Position numbers and translations under genes: made by a program. Shown here piece by piece: positions 10,780 through 23,594 of a DNA stretch of 64,000 bases; within the stretch, counting starts at the first letter, position 1, and each line of letters opens with the position of its first letter. Source of the stretch: Chlamydomonas sphaeroides (lineage: Eukaryota; Chlorophyta; Chlorophyceae; Chlamydomonadales; Chlamydomonadaceae); assembly GCA_001662425.1 (NCBI GenBank), contig BDDC01000004.1, positions 85,439-149,438 on the forward strand, in the 5' to 3' direction. The notes under the pieces are model-generated. The model searched no databases. It was not told the DNA's origin and saw only the letters and a program-made list of their open reading frames with translations.

Positions 10780-13700
10780 CTACCAGGCGCGCTGCCGGTA
10801 ATGCCGCGCAGTGGGCGCCGTCGTCAGCGCCGGCCCCGCTGCCGCCGCGGCCCGCCGCTCCGCCTCCAGCCCCTTCAGCCGCACCACCTCCGGTACAGGC
10901 CGCTTGGTCTGCGGCCGGTACACCGCCGTCGTCTGCGGCAGCCCGCTCCAGTCCTCGCCGTCATCGTCCAGCGCCCGCGGGTTCCACACGCCCAGCAGCC
11001 GCACGCCGTCGTCCGTGGCGCGGCCGCGGCCGCCGAGCCGGGCGCGGCCAATGGGCGCCGAGGCCTGTGGGCCCAGCGCCGCCGCCGCCGGGGGGCTGCG
11101 AAGGCCAGGGGCCGTGGCGGAGGCCGGCCGGCAGCTCCAGGGCCTCGACGGCTCCGGCATGAGCCCGTCCTGCAGCATCTGCCGCTCCGCCTGCCGGGCC
11201 GCGAGGTAGGCCCCCGGCTGCGCCGACCCCAGCGGCGACGCCAGCAACGGCACCCGCGCCACGCCTGGTCCCCCGTCGCCGCTGCCCAAGCTGGCGCCGG
11301 AGTGCTCGCCTGCTAGCCAAGGGCCGCGCGCCGCCGCCGCGGCGGCGGCGGCGCCGGAGGCATAGGGGTGCGGCGGCGGCTGCCGCCGCGGCGACGCCGC
11401 CGCGGCAGCACCCGGCGCACGCACCCACTCGCCTGAGAGCAGGCGCTCGCTGATGAAGAGCTGCCGTGACATGAGCTTGACGGGCGGCCCGCCGGCCGGC
11501 GACATGCGGACGGGGTAGCGGCTGGCTAGATCGGCCAGCAGCGGCAGCCCGGGCAGCCCGGGGGAGGTGCGGCGCTGCGGGAGGCCGTTGGCGTGGCGCC
11601 GCGACGGGCCGGCGCTGGCGCCGCCGGACAGCAGCACGCCGCCCGAGGAGAGGGCCGAGGGGCCCGAGGAGGCGAGCGAGGAGTGGGAGGCGCCTCCGTC
11701 GAGAAGCGCGGCTGCGGCGTGGACGGGGCCGCTGTGGTGGCGGACCTCCGGGCGGGTGTGAGTGGGCCCGCGCGATAGCGGGCGCTGAGCAGGCTGCGGC
11801 GGCGCAGCGGGCGATGCCGGCGCAGCGGGTCTGGGTGTGAGGAACGGGCTGTTGGCGGCCGCGGGCGTGCCAGGGGTTGAGGCAGGTCGCGGCGGAGGAG
11901 ACGCGGCGACAGCGGCCTTGCTGGAGCCCCGAGTGCTGGCGGCCGCCGGTGCCGCCGGGCCGGCCGACGCCTTGACAGAGCTAGACACGCCGCCGCCGCT
12001 GCCGCTGTCGGTGCGAAGCAGGCGGAAGCGGCCGATGCCCTCGCGCGGTGAGGGCGCGGCTGCGGGGCTCGGCAGCGCAGAGGGCGGCCGCGGGGAGGCA
12101 GGCGGCGCGGGCGCGCTGGGCTTGGGCGAGGGCGCGACGGGTGAAGCCGATGTCGACGGCGGCGCGGCGCTGCCAGCGGTTGAGGTGCGGCGCGACGACG
12201 GCACCAGCGCGGCGCCGCTGCTGTGAACGCTGCCGGCATGCGACGGCCGAGCGCTGGCTGCTGCCGCCGCCGCTTTGCCAGTGCTGCTGCCGCCGGCGCT
12301 GTCGCGCGTGCTGCGCCGGCTGCGGCGGCCTTGGCTGCCGGGCGGAGCCGTAAGTGCGCCGGGCGCGTGCGTGCTGCTCGCCGCAGCAGGGGGCTGCGCC
12401 GCCGCCGCGGCAACTGGCGGTGGCGCGGGCGGCGCCTCAGCTGTCCCAGCCAGCGAGGCGCGGCGCGGCTCCGAAGGCGCAGACGTTAGAGCGGGCGGCG
12501 CCGCCGCCGGCCGTGCCTGGTGCACAACGACCGGCTCTGGCTCGGGCTTCGGCTCTGGCTCTGGCTTGGGTACAGGCTCCGGCTCTGGCTGGGGCTTCGG
12601 CTCTGGGTCGGGTTCTCGCTCCATCTCGGCCCCCTCCTCGACCTCCTCGTCGTCCTCCAGGATCTGGTCCAAGTCCGAGGGCATGGCAAGCAGCGTCTCC
12701 GGTTCCTCATGCTCATCTTGCTCTGCGTCAACCTCAACCTCCACTGCTGGCTCCAGCTCTGGCTCCGGCTCTGGCTCCGGCTCTGGCTGCCGCTCTAGCT
12801 CCAGCTCTGGCTCTGGCTGCAGCTCTTGCTCTGGCTCCGGCTCTTGCTCCGCCTCTGGCTCCGGCGCTGGCTGCAGCTCTGCCTCTGGCTCTAACTGAGG
12901 CTCTGCCTTTGACTCTGCCTCCTGCTCTGGTTTCGGCTGCGCCCCCTGCTCTGGCTCCATGTCAAGGTCCGGTTGCGGCTGCGGCTGCGGCTCCGCGTCC
13001 GCCCCTGGCTCAATACCTGCCCCACTCCCAGCGCCCACGTCCCTCTCCGCCGGCGGCGAGGCTCCAAGCTCTCCCTCCTCTGACGGCTCCGGCTCTGATG
13101 GACTCGGATCGGCCTGCAGCTCGGCCGCCGCATCCGGCGCACCCGCTGACTCCTGCTCTCGCACCTCCCGCTCCAAGTCCGGCTGCTCCTCCTGCTCCGT
13201 ACTGGGCGGCTCCTGCTCCGGGTCCCGCTCTGTCCCACGTCCGGGCATGGCCCCGGTCAACTCTGGCTGCTCGGGCCCCCCAGCAGCCTCGCTAGCCTGC
13301 GCCACCGGCTGCGGCTGCGGCGGCGCAGCCGGCGCCTCCGGCGCCTCCGGCTCCGGAGCTGGCGCCGCCGCTGGCTGTCGCCCGCCGGCCACCTGCTCAT
13401 CCTCATCTTCGTCGCTCTTGTCGTCCTCCAGGGACCGCAGCCGGGCGCCCCGCGTCAGTGCCTCGGGGTCCTCCTCGGCGCTGCGCTGCTGCAGCTGCTG
13501 CAGCTGCTCGTGCAGCTGCTTGAGCACCACTGATGGTAGCCCCGCCAGCGCCGAGTTGGCGTCCACCAGCACCGGTGGTGGCGGCCGGCGGTACTCAATG
13601 CCGGCAAAGGGGTCGACCGCCGAGGCGCCGCTGGAGGAGCGGCGCAGGCTGGACGGCAGGGCGGCTGAGGGGCGGGGAAAAGGGCCCACGGCGGCCATTG

Positions 13701-14528
13701 GGGCGGCGGGACAGCAACCTAAAGCGACAGCGGCGGGATGGAGGTGAATGTGGCAAGGCCCGAGTGTGACTCAGAGGAGCTCTGGGGCAACCTGGGCTTA
13801 CCCGGGTGATCGTCGGGGTCATCCAGGGGTACGCCGCGGGCTGCAGCCGCCGCGTGCTTTGCGCGCAGGACGCGAACGGCGCGCGGCACGCGCGGCTTGC
13901 GGCGAGCAAAGGGGTCGTCGTCCGAGTCAGCCCCCTTGGAGTCGACCGAGTCCTCCGAGTCGGACGTCTCAGTCGAGGTAGTCGACGAGTGGGATGCGGA
14001 GTGCTGCACCAATGCGTGAGGGGCAAGCGAGGAATGAGTGGGCTCAACGCTCGCTCCGTGGCACACGCACGGCCCTTACACCTTGCTGGGTGCCCGCAGT
14101 TCCATGCAGCGCCCGTGGGGTCCAGCAGGGCAACCGCGGTTGACTCTGGGTACCTTGTGCGCGGCTTTCGTCGTCAGCGCCGCCCAGCTAGGACCGTTTC
14201 CCGGGGAGATGCTGACGCCCAGCGGCAGCTGGACAGCGCCGGGGGAGTATGGGACGTCCGGCTCCGCATGCAGTCGAAAAGGGTGGATGTAAGCGTGTTT
14301 GAAAGGATCGGGGTCATCGTCCGAGTCCGAGTCGGGATCTAGCAGGCGACGCCCAGCGGCAAGCACGGGGGAGACGCTGCCACCGCCGCCCAGCGGCCGC
14401 GCGACCCCGCTCGGCTCCGCAGCAGCGCCAGCGGCTGATGTCTGCTGCTGATGCGGGTATTCAATTCCATCCGGCTGTATCTCTCCAATAGGCAATTGCA
14501 GCTCTGATGGGCGCTTGCTCCGCAGCAT
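10780..14528 (-). CDS. Pro/Glu-repeat hypothetical protein, 3 exons
   Basis: Unrecognised protein of about 1195 residues. Exons: 14528-14082, 14003-13802, 13718-10780; phases close (447, 202 and 2939 nt). The first ATG of exon 1 gives MLRSKRPSELQLP. Exon 2 encodes an acidic Ser/Asp stretch (TSTETSDSEDSVDSKGADSD) followed by a basic patch. Exon 3 begins with a Gln-rich helix (LKQLHEQLQQLQQ), then some 300 residues dominated by PE/EP dipeptides (minus strand, about 13000-12530), then an Ala/Pro/Ser-rich disordered region. Two ordered-looking islands follow: YPVRMSPAGGPPVKLMSRQL with FISERLLSGEW, and near the end GVRLLGVWNPRALDDDGEDW. The phrases DGIEYPHQQ and AGIEYRRPPPP in exons 1 and 3 resemble each other, hinting at an internal repeat. 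No membrane segment or enzyme motif was seen. It could be a scaffold or cytoskeletal protein; that is a guess. It shares a 5' region with VPS13. Confidence 0.6.
12525..12965 (-). repeat. Degenerate GGCTCC/GGCTCT hexamer repeat coding (PE)n
   Basis: On the plus strand this is a long imperfect run of ggctct/ggctcc/ggcttc hexamers. Read on the minus strand it encodes alternating Pro-Glu, with Gln, Lys and Leu variants, inside exon 3 of the Pro/Glu-repeat gene. The frame is kept throughout, which argues for selection on the protein. Confidence 0.85.
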
Positions 14529-15179
14529 CCCCGCTCGGCGCCAATCACTAGCGCCTCAGCATACTGGGGGTGAAAGGAGTGTCGCGTTCAGCAAGCGAGC
14601 GCGTCCGCGGCGATGCGCACATCGGCTTCGAAGGCTGCTGATACGATGCCACCACAGCTAGTGGAATTTCATAATCAAACTATATGTTTTGTGGGCGCGG
14701 TACGTATAGGCTGGACGAAAGAGGACGAAAGAGTCAGGGCAGACAGAGAGGCAGGTATTAATGCCTGGACCTATCGAAGAGCAATGCTGCTGTTCTGTAG
14801 GTGTACTCGTGTGCTTCAAGCAGGCTCGGTGTGGCTGGCCCGCTGCTGCGCTGCTCGAGGCCTCGCCCGGCCGGATGAGTTGATGACGCGAAACCTCAAT
14901 TTTGCTTTCACACGCTGGCTACGCTGCATTCCAGGGGCTTCTTGCTTGACAATCTCGGAGAGTCCGAGGGCTTTCTCATAAAGATGCTAGCCTGAATCAG
15001 ACTTTACACGACAGCGATGAGCCCTAGGCTTCCATGATAAGCGTGGGACCTTCTTAAGCCCCCTTAAACGGTTCGGCAGCAGGAGTCACGGTTAGCTGTC
15101 GCGGCGGCTGGCGATGGCGTCAATCGGCTATTTGCAGTTGTCGCCGGACAGGCGCCGTTGCTAGGCCCCAGGGCCCAGC
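14529..15179. promoter_or_regulatory. Bidirectional 5' region upstream of VPS13
   Basis: About 650 bp lies between the divergent starts of the Pro/Glu-repeat gene and VPS13. The 14650-15060 stretch is clearly less GC-rich than the surrounding exons (for example cataatcaaactatatgttt). No single core element is assigned. The regulatory role is inferred. Confidence 0.4.
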
Positions 15180-18100
15180 ATGTTCGAGGGATGGGCCGCC
15201 GACCTCCTGGCAACGTCGCTGGGGCGGTTCGTGGACGTTCAGAGGGACAAGCTCCGCATCAGCCTGTGGAGCGGTGGGTGCTCGGACATGGCCCCTAGCA
15301 CCGCCCACGCTCATGCTCCCACGGCCAGAGACTCGGCGCCTGCGCGGCTATGCGTCCCAAATTGCGACACCTGTCAGCAGCTAGCCGGCCCCTTGCCCTG
15401 TCCCCGTTGCCGCCAGGCTCCGGCGTGCTGGAGAATGTGCGGCTGCGGGCTGAAGCCTTCGACTATCTCAAGCTGCCCGTCGCGGTGCACGAGGGCGTCG
15501 TCGGGCGGCTGCACATCAAGGTCAGCGTCACAGCTGCATGCGTGGTGCAAGCCACGCACTGCTTAGCTGCGAGCTGCTGGGCCGCCGCCGCGCTCTGCCA
15601 CCTGGCGGCAGCAAGTCCTGGCTCGGCCTGTTGCCAGCCACGCTTGTGGTCATCCGCGCTGCGCCGTCCGACCGACCGTGCCGCGGCTCTGCCCTTGATC
15701 GCCCGCCCCTCGGCTGTACCGCCAGATCCCCTGGGGCAACTGGCTGACGGGGTCCCTGGTGGTGGAGCTGAGCGATGTGCTACTGTGCGCCACGGAGCGG
15801 GAGGACAGCGAGGTGCGGCGTGGGGCGACGGTGGGGCCGGCAGGAGCTCGACACAAGTTGGCAGGCCGTATCAGGGGCCCAGGAAGGGCTGGCAGGCGGT
15901 GGCAGGGTCCGGGCTGGCTCTAGCGGCCAACCCGGCAAGCTGCGGCCGTGCCGGCAAACCGCCGCGCTGTCCGCCCCCACGCTCGCCTTGCTCCCTGCCG
16001 CCGCAGTGGGAGGAGTCCGCCGCGCTGCGCCGCGAGCAGGCATCCAAGCAGGCGGACCTGGCAGCGGCTGAGCTGGCCAAGCTGTCGAACCGCATGGCCG
16101 CGCAGCAGCAACAGCAGCAGCAGGCGGCTGGCGCGCCGCCGCCGCCAGCTGCAGCCGCGCCGGGACGCGTGCAGCGACGGTCTACAGCAGGCGGCGCTGG
16201 CGAGGACGGGCCCGCTGCCGGCAGCGCGAGGGCCGATGACGACGAGCCGCAAGCCAGCGGCGCGGCGGGCAGCGTCACGGATGCATCTACAGAGGCCGCT
16301 ACCGTTGCCACGGGCACAAGCAGCGGCGCCGGTGGAGGCAGCGGAGCGGCAGCCGCAGCAGCAAGCACACCGCCGGCACCCGCGCTGCCCGCGGCAGCGC
16401 CTGCAGCGGCGCCGCAGGCGCCGACGAGCGCCGGCGCGCCGAGCTGCAGTGCCCGCGGCGGCGGCCTGTACGCCACCATGATCGAGTACCTGTCCACCTT
16501 CCTGCTGAACCGCCTGCAGTTCAGCGTGCGCAACGTTCATATCTCGTTCCGGGTGAGCGAGCGAGCCGCGTGCTGCCGGCCGTGATTGCCGCGGCGCCGC
16601 ACGACGACCCAAGCCCGGGGACGTCAGGCCGGAGCATGGGGACCCAGCCGGGCACGGGGACCCCAGCCTAGGGTACGGAAACTCCAGCCCCTTCCTGGCT
16701 ATCGGTTTGGGCCCCTGGCGTGTTGGTTGCTCAGCATATGGAGGCGCAGACCACGGCATCTCAGCCCCTCCCGGCCCGCAACACCCCTGTCCGCAGGGCC
16801 GGCAGGACGGCGTGCCCTTTGCTGGGGGGCTGGCGCTGGACAGCCTGTCCTCGGTGCCGGAGCCCAAGCCGCCCAAGTCGGTGCTGGCGCGCCTCTACGG
16901 CGCAGCGCTGGGGCGCACATCGGTGCGTACCCGTGGCCTGGGCAGCCGAGGGAAGGGCAGAGAATGGGACCCAGCTGGCCTCCGGGGGCTGAGACGGACA
17001 GCGGCGCCGCCAGGGCTGCGATGTTGTCCGCAACGGCTTCCAGCGTGAGCATGCGTGATGCGCTGATGCTTGTGTGCACCTGCCCCCGCCGCTGCCCGCA
17101 GCATGCCAAGCTGGCGCGCCACATCGCGGTCCGCGGCCTGTGCGTCTACTGGCGCGCGCCGCGGCCCGGCGGGCCCGCGGTCCCTGCGCGCGCTGCGCTG
17201 GCGGTGCCGCTGCCGCCGCCGCATCCCGACGATCACCTGCTCCGCCCACTGGACCTCCTACTGCGCATCACCGTCACCTCCGCGCCGCCGGCCGCGATTG
17301 CGCTCAGCGACTCGCGGCTCAATCTGGCGGCCACGGCGGCGCAGCACGCGGCGCAGCAGCAGCAGGCGGCGGCGCTGGCCGCGACGGCGGCGGCGCTGGC
17401 GGCGCCGACGGGCGTTCTGTCGTACGCGCAGGCGGTGGCGGGCTCGAGTCAAGCGGACGGCGGGCCGGCGGGCGTGCGCCGGACCAGTGCAGGCAGCGGG
17501 GCCCGCGGTGGCGCGGCGGCGGGGGCGGCAGCTGGCGGCGGCGCTGGTGGGTTGCCGGCAGCAAGTGGCGGCGCGCCGTCGGCGGCGGGCGCGATGGCTG
17601 CTGCCGGCATGCGAGTGGAGGTGGTGGCGGGCAGCGAGTCTGTCCAGATCCAGGTGCGCAAGCCCTTGGCATTTTGCCCTTGGCATCAAGCAGTTGGCAT
17701 CGAGCCGCAGGGACCGGCACCGCGCAGGCCGCGACCCTTCGGCCCTGCTGCCTGCGACCCCTCTCCCCCACCAGGTCCGGCCGCAGCAGCTGCAGAGCAT
17801 GCTGCAGCTGGCGGACGAGCTGGCGGTCGCCGCCAAGCGCAACCGCTACGGCCGGTTCCGGCCGCCCGGCTGGTGTACGGCCGCGCAGATGCAGCGCGCA
17901 GAGCAGGACCTGGCGGCCGCCGCCGCGACGGCTGCCATGGCGGCACCCGGGGCTGGCTCCAGCTTCGGCGCTGGGTATGGGTCCGGGGCGGGGCCGGGGC
18001 CGGGGATGAGCTCGCTGCTGCGCAGCTCCTCCGACCCGGGCCGGCTGCAGGGCCTGGTCCGTGCGGTGCTGCATAGCGTGCAGGAGGAGGACGAGCCGGC

Positions 18101-21100
18101 GGCGACCCGGGCGTCAGCGATGGGGCGGCCGAGCGCCAACGGCCGCGCCGCGGCCACCAGCGGCGAGGGCAGTGGGGCGGAGGACGGGACGCTTGCGGAG
18201 GATTGGGAGGAGGAGCCACCGTCTCCAGTGTCGGCGCTGCCGCCGGCGCGCGTGCCGTCGCCGGCGCCGCCGCTGCCACCGCCGCGGTCGTGCGCCTCGT
18301 CGGCGGCGCTGTTTGGCATGGACCGCGATGCCGAGCAGCGCCCATGGAGCCCTGCGCTGGCAGCTCAGCTCGACCGAGCGCCAGAGCTGGAGTCGGAGCC
18401 GTCCACGGGCAGCAGTAGCGGCGAGGGTGCGGGGCAGCCCGACGCGGCCCTGCCGCCGCGCGGCAGCGCCCCGGCGGCGCCGGCCGCCGGCGTTGAGGGC
18501 CCGCACATGCCCGCAGCGGCGCCGCTGCGCTACGTGCAAGCCACGCTGAGCCCCTGCCCCGAGCCGCCGCTGCCTGTGGCGTCTGACGCTGGGCAGGGGC
18601 CCAGCGGCAGCGGCGCCGCGTCCCCAAGCCGGCGGAGCTCGGGCGGCGGCCGTGGCGTCATCCCCGCCACGCCCGCCGCCGTGGGCCCGATCCGCTGGGC
18701 GCACATTTGGCAGTACGCCGGCCGTGCCGTACTGCACGACCTGCGCGAGCGCCGCCGTGCATGGTCGCTCCGTGATTACTTGCACTTCAAGCGGCAGTAC
18801 ATGCGGCTGTACCGCAGGAAGCTGGAGCACCTGCGCGCCGGCGGCGGCGGCCCCGCCGGTCCCGCCGCCGCCAGTGTCGCAATGCCGCCGCCGCTGAGTT
18901 CGGCCGAGCTAACGGAGCTGCAGCGCCTGGAGGCAGACCTGCCCGTGTCCGACATCCTGACGTTCCGTCAGCTGACGGAGAAGTCGCTAGAGGACGAGGC
19001 CGAGCGTGAGCGCGCCGCCGCCGTCGCGGCGGCGGCAGCGGCAGCCGACGGCACCCCGGCGGCGACGCGCAGCTGGCTGGCCTGGGGCCTGTCGGGCGTG
19101 TCGGGGTTCTTTGTGTACGGCAGCAGCGCCAGCGGCGCCGCCGGTGGGCGGTCGGCGTCGGCAGGCTCGGGGGCGGCGGCGGCGGCGGTGGCGCAGGAGG
19201 CGCTGCTGACGGAGGCGCAGCTGGCGGAGTTGTACACTCTGCTGCAGGGCACATCGCTGCAGGCGGCTGTGGCCGGCGGCGCGCCGTACGGGGAGGCCAA
19301 CCCATCTCCCGCCCACGGCCACCACCACCTGCATCAGCAGCCTCACCACACCTACGCCGCGGCCAGCCCGGGGCCCGGCGGCGCCGCCAGCTCGACCGTG
19401 CCGCTGACGCTGCAAATCCGCCTGCTAAACGTGACGCTCGACGTCCGAGGCACCGACGTCAGAGGCCCCGCCGACAGCAGCACGCCGCCTTTGTCCGCGC
19501 CCGCGTCCCTGGCCTCCGGCTCCGCAGCCGGCGGCCATGGCCGAGCGAGGCCGCCCATGTTGCTGTCGCTGGCGCTCGGCAGCACGGCCCTGGTGGCTGA
19601 GGTTGACGGCGGCGGCGGCGCGTCGCTGCGGGCTTCCGTGGGCACCCTGCACGCCTACGACTTGGCCAGCGACCCAGGGGTCAGCGAGTGCATCCTAGCG
19701 CCCGCGCCCGACCTCGACCCCGACGCCCTCTGCGGCGACGACGAGGAGGAGGATGCCGCCGGCACCGCCGGCGTCTCGCCGGCGCCGCCAACCGCGGCCG
19801 CTCGCGCGGCGCCGGTGGCGGCGGCGACTCCTGCCCGGCGCGGCCGCCGCGGCAGCCGAGGCTCCTGGGTGTCCCTCGGCTCACTGCTGACCTCGTGCGC
19901 GCCGGCGTCCGTCCCGGGCCGCGGCCCGCACGGCGGCCTGCGCCCCTCGCCCAGCACCGACAGCCTCGACTCGGATGGCGGTCACTGGGCCATGGGGGCC
20001 CACCAGGCCGCCGCCTCTGCCGCCGTTCCGGCCGCTGTCGACGCCTGGCACAGCGGCCCGCCGGCGCTGACGCTCAGCCAGCCCGGCGGTGGCGGCGGCG
20101 GCGGGCCGCTGCGCGTGTCGGTGGGGCCGCTGCGGCTGCTGTACCGTCCCGCGTGTGTGGCGGCGCTGGCGGCGGCGCTGGCGCTCGACACGTCGGCGAG
20201 CCTGGAGGCGCACTCCGTGGCGGCGGTGGCGGCGTTCGATCGGCCCGAGGCGCGCGTGCTGGCGGCGCTGCAGCTGCTGCGCTGCGCTGCGCCGTCGCAG
20301 CAGCTGCGGCTCGAGGTCAGGGGGCGGGAAGGCCGGAGGGTGCGGCGCCGGATGGCTCAAAGGGGCGGCGGCGGCCTGCTGTTGAGCCGGCCGTGGTTGG
20401 CGCGCTCCGCTAGGCACGCTTCTTGTTGTGACGCTCGCCTGCACTGTCCCTTGCTCGTGTGCCGTTTGCAGTTGGACGGGCTCGAGGTGGTGATGCCCGT
20501 GGAAGCTCCAGGCACCAGTGACAGGCCTGCGCAGCCGCAGCCGGCGGGTTTCGCCGGCGCTGTTGCGCTGCCGGGCCACGTGACGTTTGGCCTTTACGGC
20601 GTCACCCTGACGTCCATGATCGAGCAGGGCGGCGGCGCGGACGCCGCCGGCGAGCCACCGGCCGCCGCAGCGCGCGGCTCGCAGCCAGACGGCTCGCCAG
20701 CTTGGCGCAGCGGCTCACCGGTGCCGGGCGAAGCCACGCCCGAGGCGCGCGAGGATGGGGCCGGCGGGCAGACGGACACCGATGACGATTGCGAGGCCGA
20801 AGAGTGCGACGAGGAAGGGCCTGGCCTGTCCCGCGAGGCGCTGGCCTCCCTGCAGGCGCTGCTGCAGCGCTCGCTCACGCCGAGCAGCACGGTCACCGAC
20901 CTGGCTACGCTGGCCGCGACGGCGGCGACCGCCGCCGGCGCCGGCCGAGGCAACCCCGCGTTGCGGCCCAAGCGCCGCCGGCCGCCCGCGCCCATGACCA
21001 TCGCCGAGCTAGAGCGCGTGTTCCTGTACGACCACATGCGCTTTGCCGTACAGTCCGTGAGGCTGGCGTTTCGTCTTCCGGCAACGCAGCCATCGCCGGC

Positions 21101-23527
21101 GCCGGCCTGGGACGCGCAGGGCGGCCGCTGGCAGCGGCCGGGGCAGCCGCAGCCGCAGCCTGCCCCCCAGCAGCACCGGACGCAGTCGCTGCTGCCGAGG
21201 AGCCTGGCGCTGAGCGGGCTGCTCAGCCGCTGCCGGCTGCAGCTGGGCCGGGACACGCCGTCGTCCGTGCTGCGGCTGTCGCTGGCGGGCCTCAGCGCCA
21301 CCATCCGCGAGTCGCAGGTGGGCGCGGGCCGCACCAGCCACCTGCACGCCTCGCAGCCCGGTACCACAGTCCGGCCCACGCTTGCCTTGCCGCACTGTGC
21401 CTTGCCTGGACAGCGCCGCCCGGCACCCGCTGCTGGCCGCTTCACCGCCCGCGCCTGCCTCCCGACGCAGGTGGCGCAGCTGCAGCAGCTGGCGGCGCTC
21501 ATGCCGCAGCGGACCGCCGCCGCTGCGTCGCCGACGTCAGCCCAGGCGCCCGCCGCCTCGCCTGTCGGGGACATTGCCCGCGACGCCCCCACGGTGCCTG
21601 CGCCGCTGCAACCGCAGCACAGCTCCGGTCCAGCGTGGCGGCCGCCGCCCGTCCTGGTCGAGAGCGGCTCGGTGGACGGGTCCGCCTTTGCTAGCGCCAC
21701 CACCGCCCCCGCAGACAGCCTGCCGTCGCCGCCTGCTCGGGGCTCGCTGTCGGGTACCGCGCCCGTGCCGCCGGCCCTCCTAACCGGTCGCGCCTCCTGG
21801 GGCTGGGGCTCCACCATCACGGCCTCGGCCCCGGCCACGCCGCTGCCTGCCATTGTGCCCCGCTCGGCCTTCGGCCGCGCGTTCAGCCTGCGCCGCAGCA
21901 GAACCTCTAGCGCCGGCGGCGCCGGCGCGGCAGCTGGCGAGCCGTCGGAGGGGCAGGCGCCCGAGGCAGGGCCCACGGCCTCATCGGGTGACGCCGCTCA
22001 CCCCTTGAGGCAGCAGCCGCTGGCGCGGACATGGAGCCTGGGCGCAGCGCCACCCGCCGCTGCGGCGCAGCAGCCCGGCGTGCCGCAGGCGACGCCGCTG
22101 CAGGTGCTGCTGGAGGCGGCCTCGCAGCCGCCGTCGCCGTCGGCAGCCCCCGACGAGGCCCCCTCGCGCCAGGCGTCGTGCGTGTCCGCAGCGGCGGGCG
22201 CGCAGGCGCGTTTGCGGCTGCCGCTGCCGCCGCGCGCCAGCGTGCTGCACCTCAGCATCGAGCCCTTTGAGCTGCGGTACGTCCTCGACGGCGCCGGCAG
22301 CAGCGCCGGCAGCAGCGGCTTCCTTGGCAGCAGCGCGCTCCGGTCCGCGCCCGTGCTTCGGCTGCGCGCCAGCGGCCCAACGCACCTCTCCGCCTTCAGC
22401 TGCAGCGCAGACGCCTCCTCCTCCTCAGCCCCCCAGGCCTCGGAGCCCCCAACCTCCTCGGAGCTCGCCCTCGCGCTGCGCTGCCGCGGCCTGCAGCTCA
22501 AGCTGCCGCCCGCTCCTCCACCACAGCCGGCCTCCCTTCCCGAGCCGGCGGCCGGCAGCGGCCTGGCCGCCATGCTGCCTGCCGCCCTAGCCGGCGCCAC
22601 CGTCTGGGCCGCGTCGTTCAGCCTGGACGCAGGGCGCGCCGCCGGCGGCGCTTTCGGCGCCAGCGGCCGCCTACTCGGTGCCCGGCTGCTCGGGCCCGGC
22701 GACCAGCCGGGCCGCTTCCTGCTGTCAAACGGCCCCGGGCGCGACGACGCGTGCGCGGCCTTCCGCTACTGGCCCGCCGGAGAGGCCGTGCCCCCGGACC
22801 CGGCGGCGCCGTCGCCAGCCTCCGCAGCGCTGGCGTCGCTGTGGTGGCGGCGCCGCCCGCAGCGACAGGGTGCTGCCGCGGCGGGCTCAGCCGGTGGCCT
22901 CGCCGCGTTCGCCGCTGGCCGCGACGGCGACGGCGACGGCGTCGGCGGCACAGAGCTGCACGTGTCTGATGCGGCCGTGGGCGTGGGCTTGCTGCTAGCC
23001 CTGTCTTCGTCAGGCTCAGGTCCCAGCGCCAAGGCCGGCGCTGAGCCGCCGGCGCGTGCCCCAAAGGCCCCTTCTCTGTCGCGCCGGCCCTCACGGCAGC
23101 CATCCGCGATGCCCGTGCCCGACGGTGGTGTCCTGCCCGGCGACGGCGCAGCTGGCAACGGCAGCACCCCTGGCGGCAGCGGCGCCGCCGCCACCGCCAC
23201 CAGCAGCGCGGCCTCGCCCTCACGTGTGGTCCTGGAGCTGCGCAACTGCGCGGTGCTTGCGGTGTCGCACGGCCGCACGCCCACGGCGCAGGCCCTGGGC
23301 GGCGGCCACCTGGCCTGCCTCGCGCTGCTCAGCCTGGAGCGGCTGGAGCTGGTGGCTCAGCCCTGCGCCCACCCGCACCCCTCCCTGGCGCCCGCGCCAC
23401 ACGAACAGGAGCCGCACCACCACCACCACCACCATCCGCACCGCGGCTGGCAGCTCGAGACGTGGCCGCGAGGCAGCCGGCGCAGTGGCAGCCGTACCCA
23501 CAGCCACAGCTACAGCCAGGGGCAGAG

Positions 23528-23594
<67 letters not shown>

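Noticed and set aside
17070..17774. Start of the 3520-codon frame as a protein N-terminus
   Set aside because: The first 700 nt of this frame are Arg-rich shadow. VPS13 exon 6 uses another frame here, and this frame becomes real only from the acceptor at 17774.
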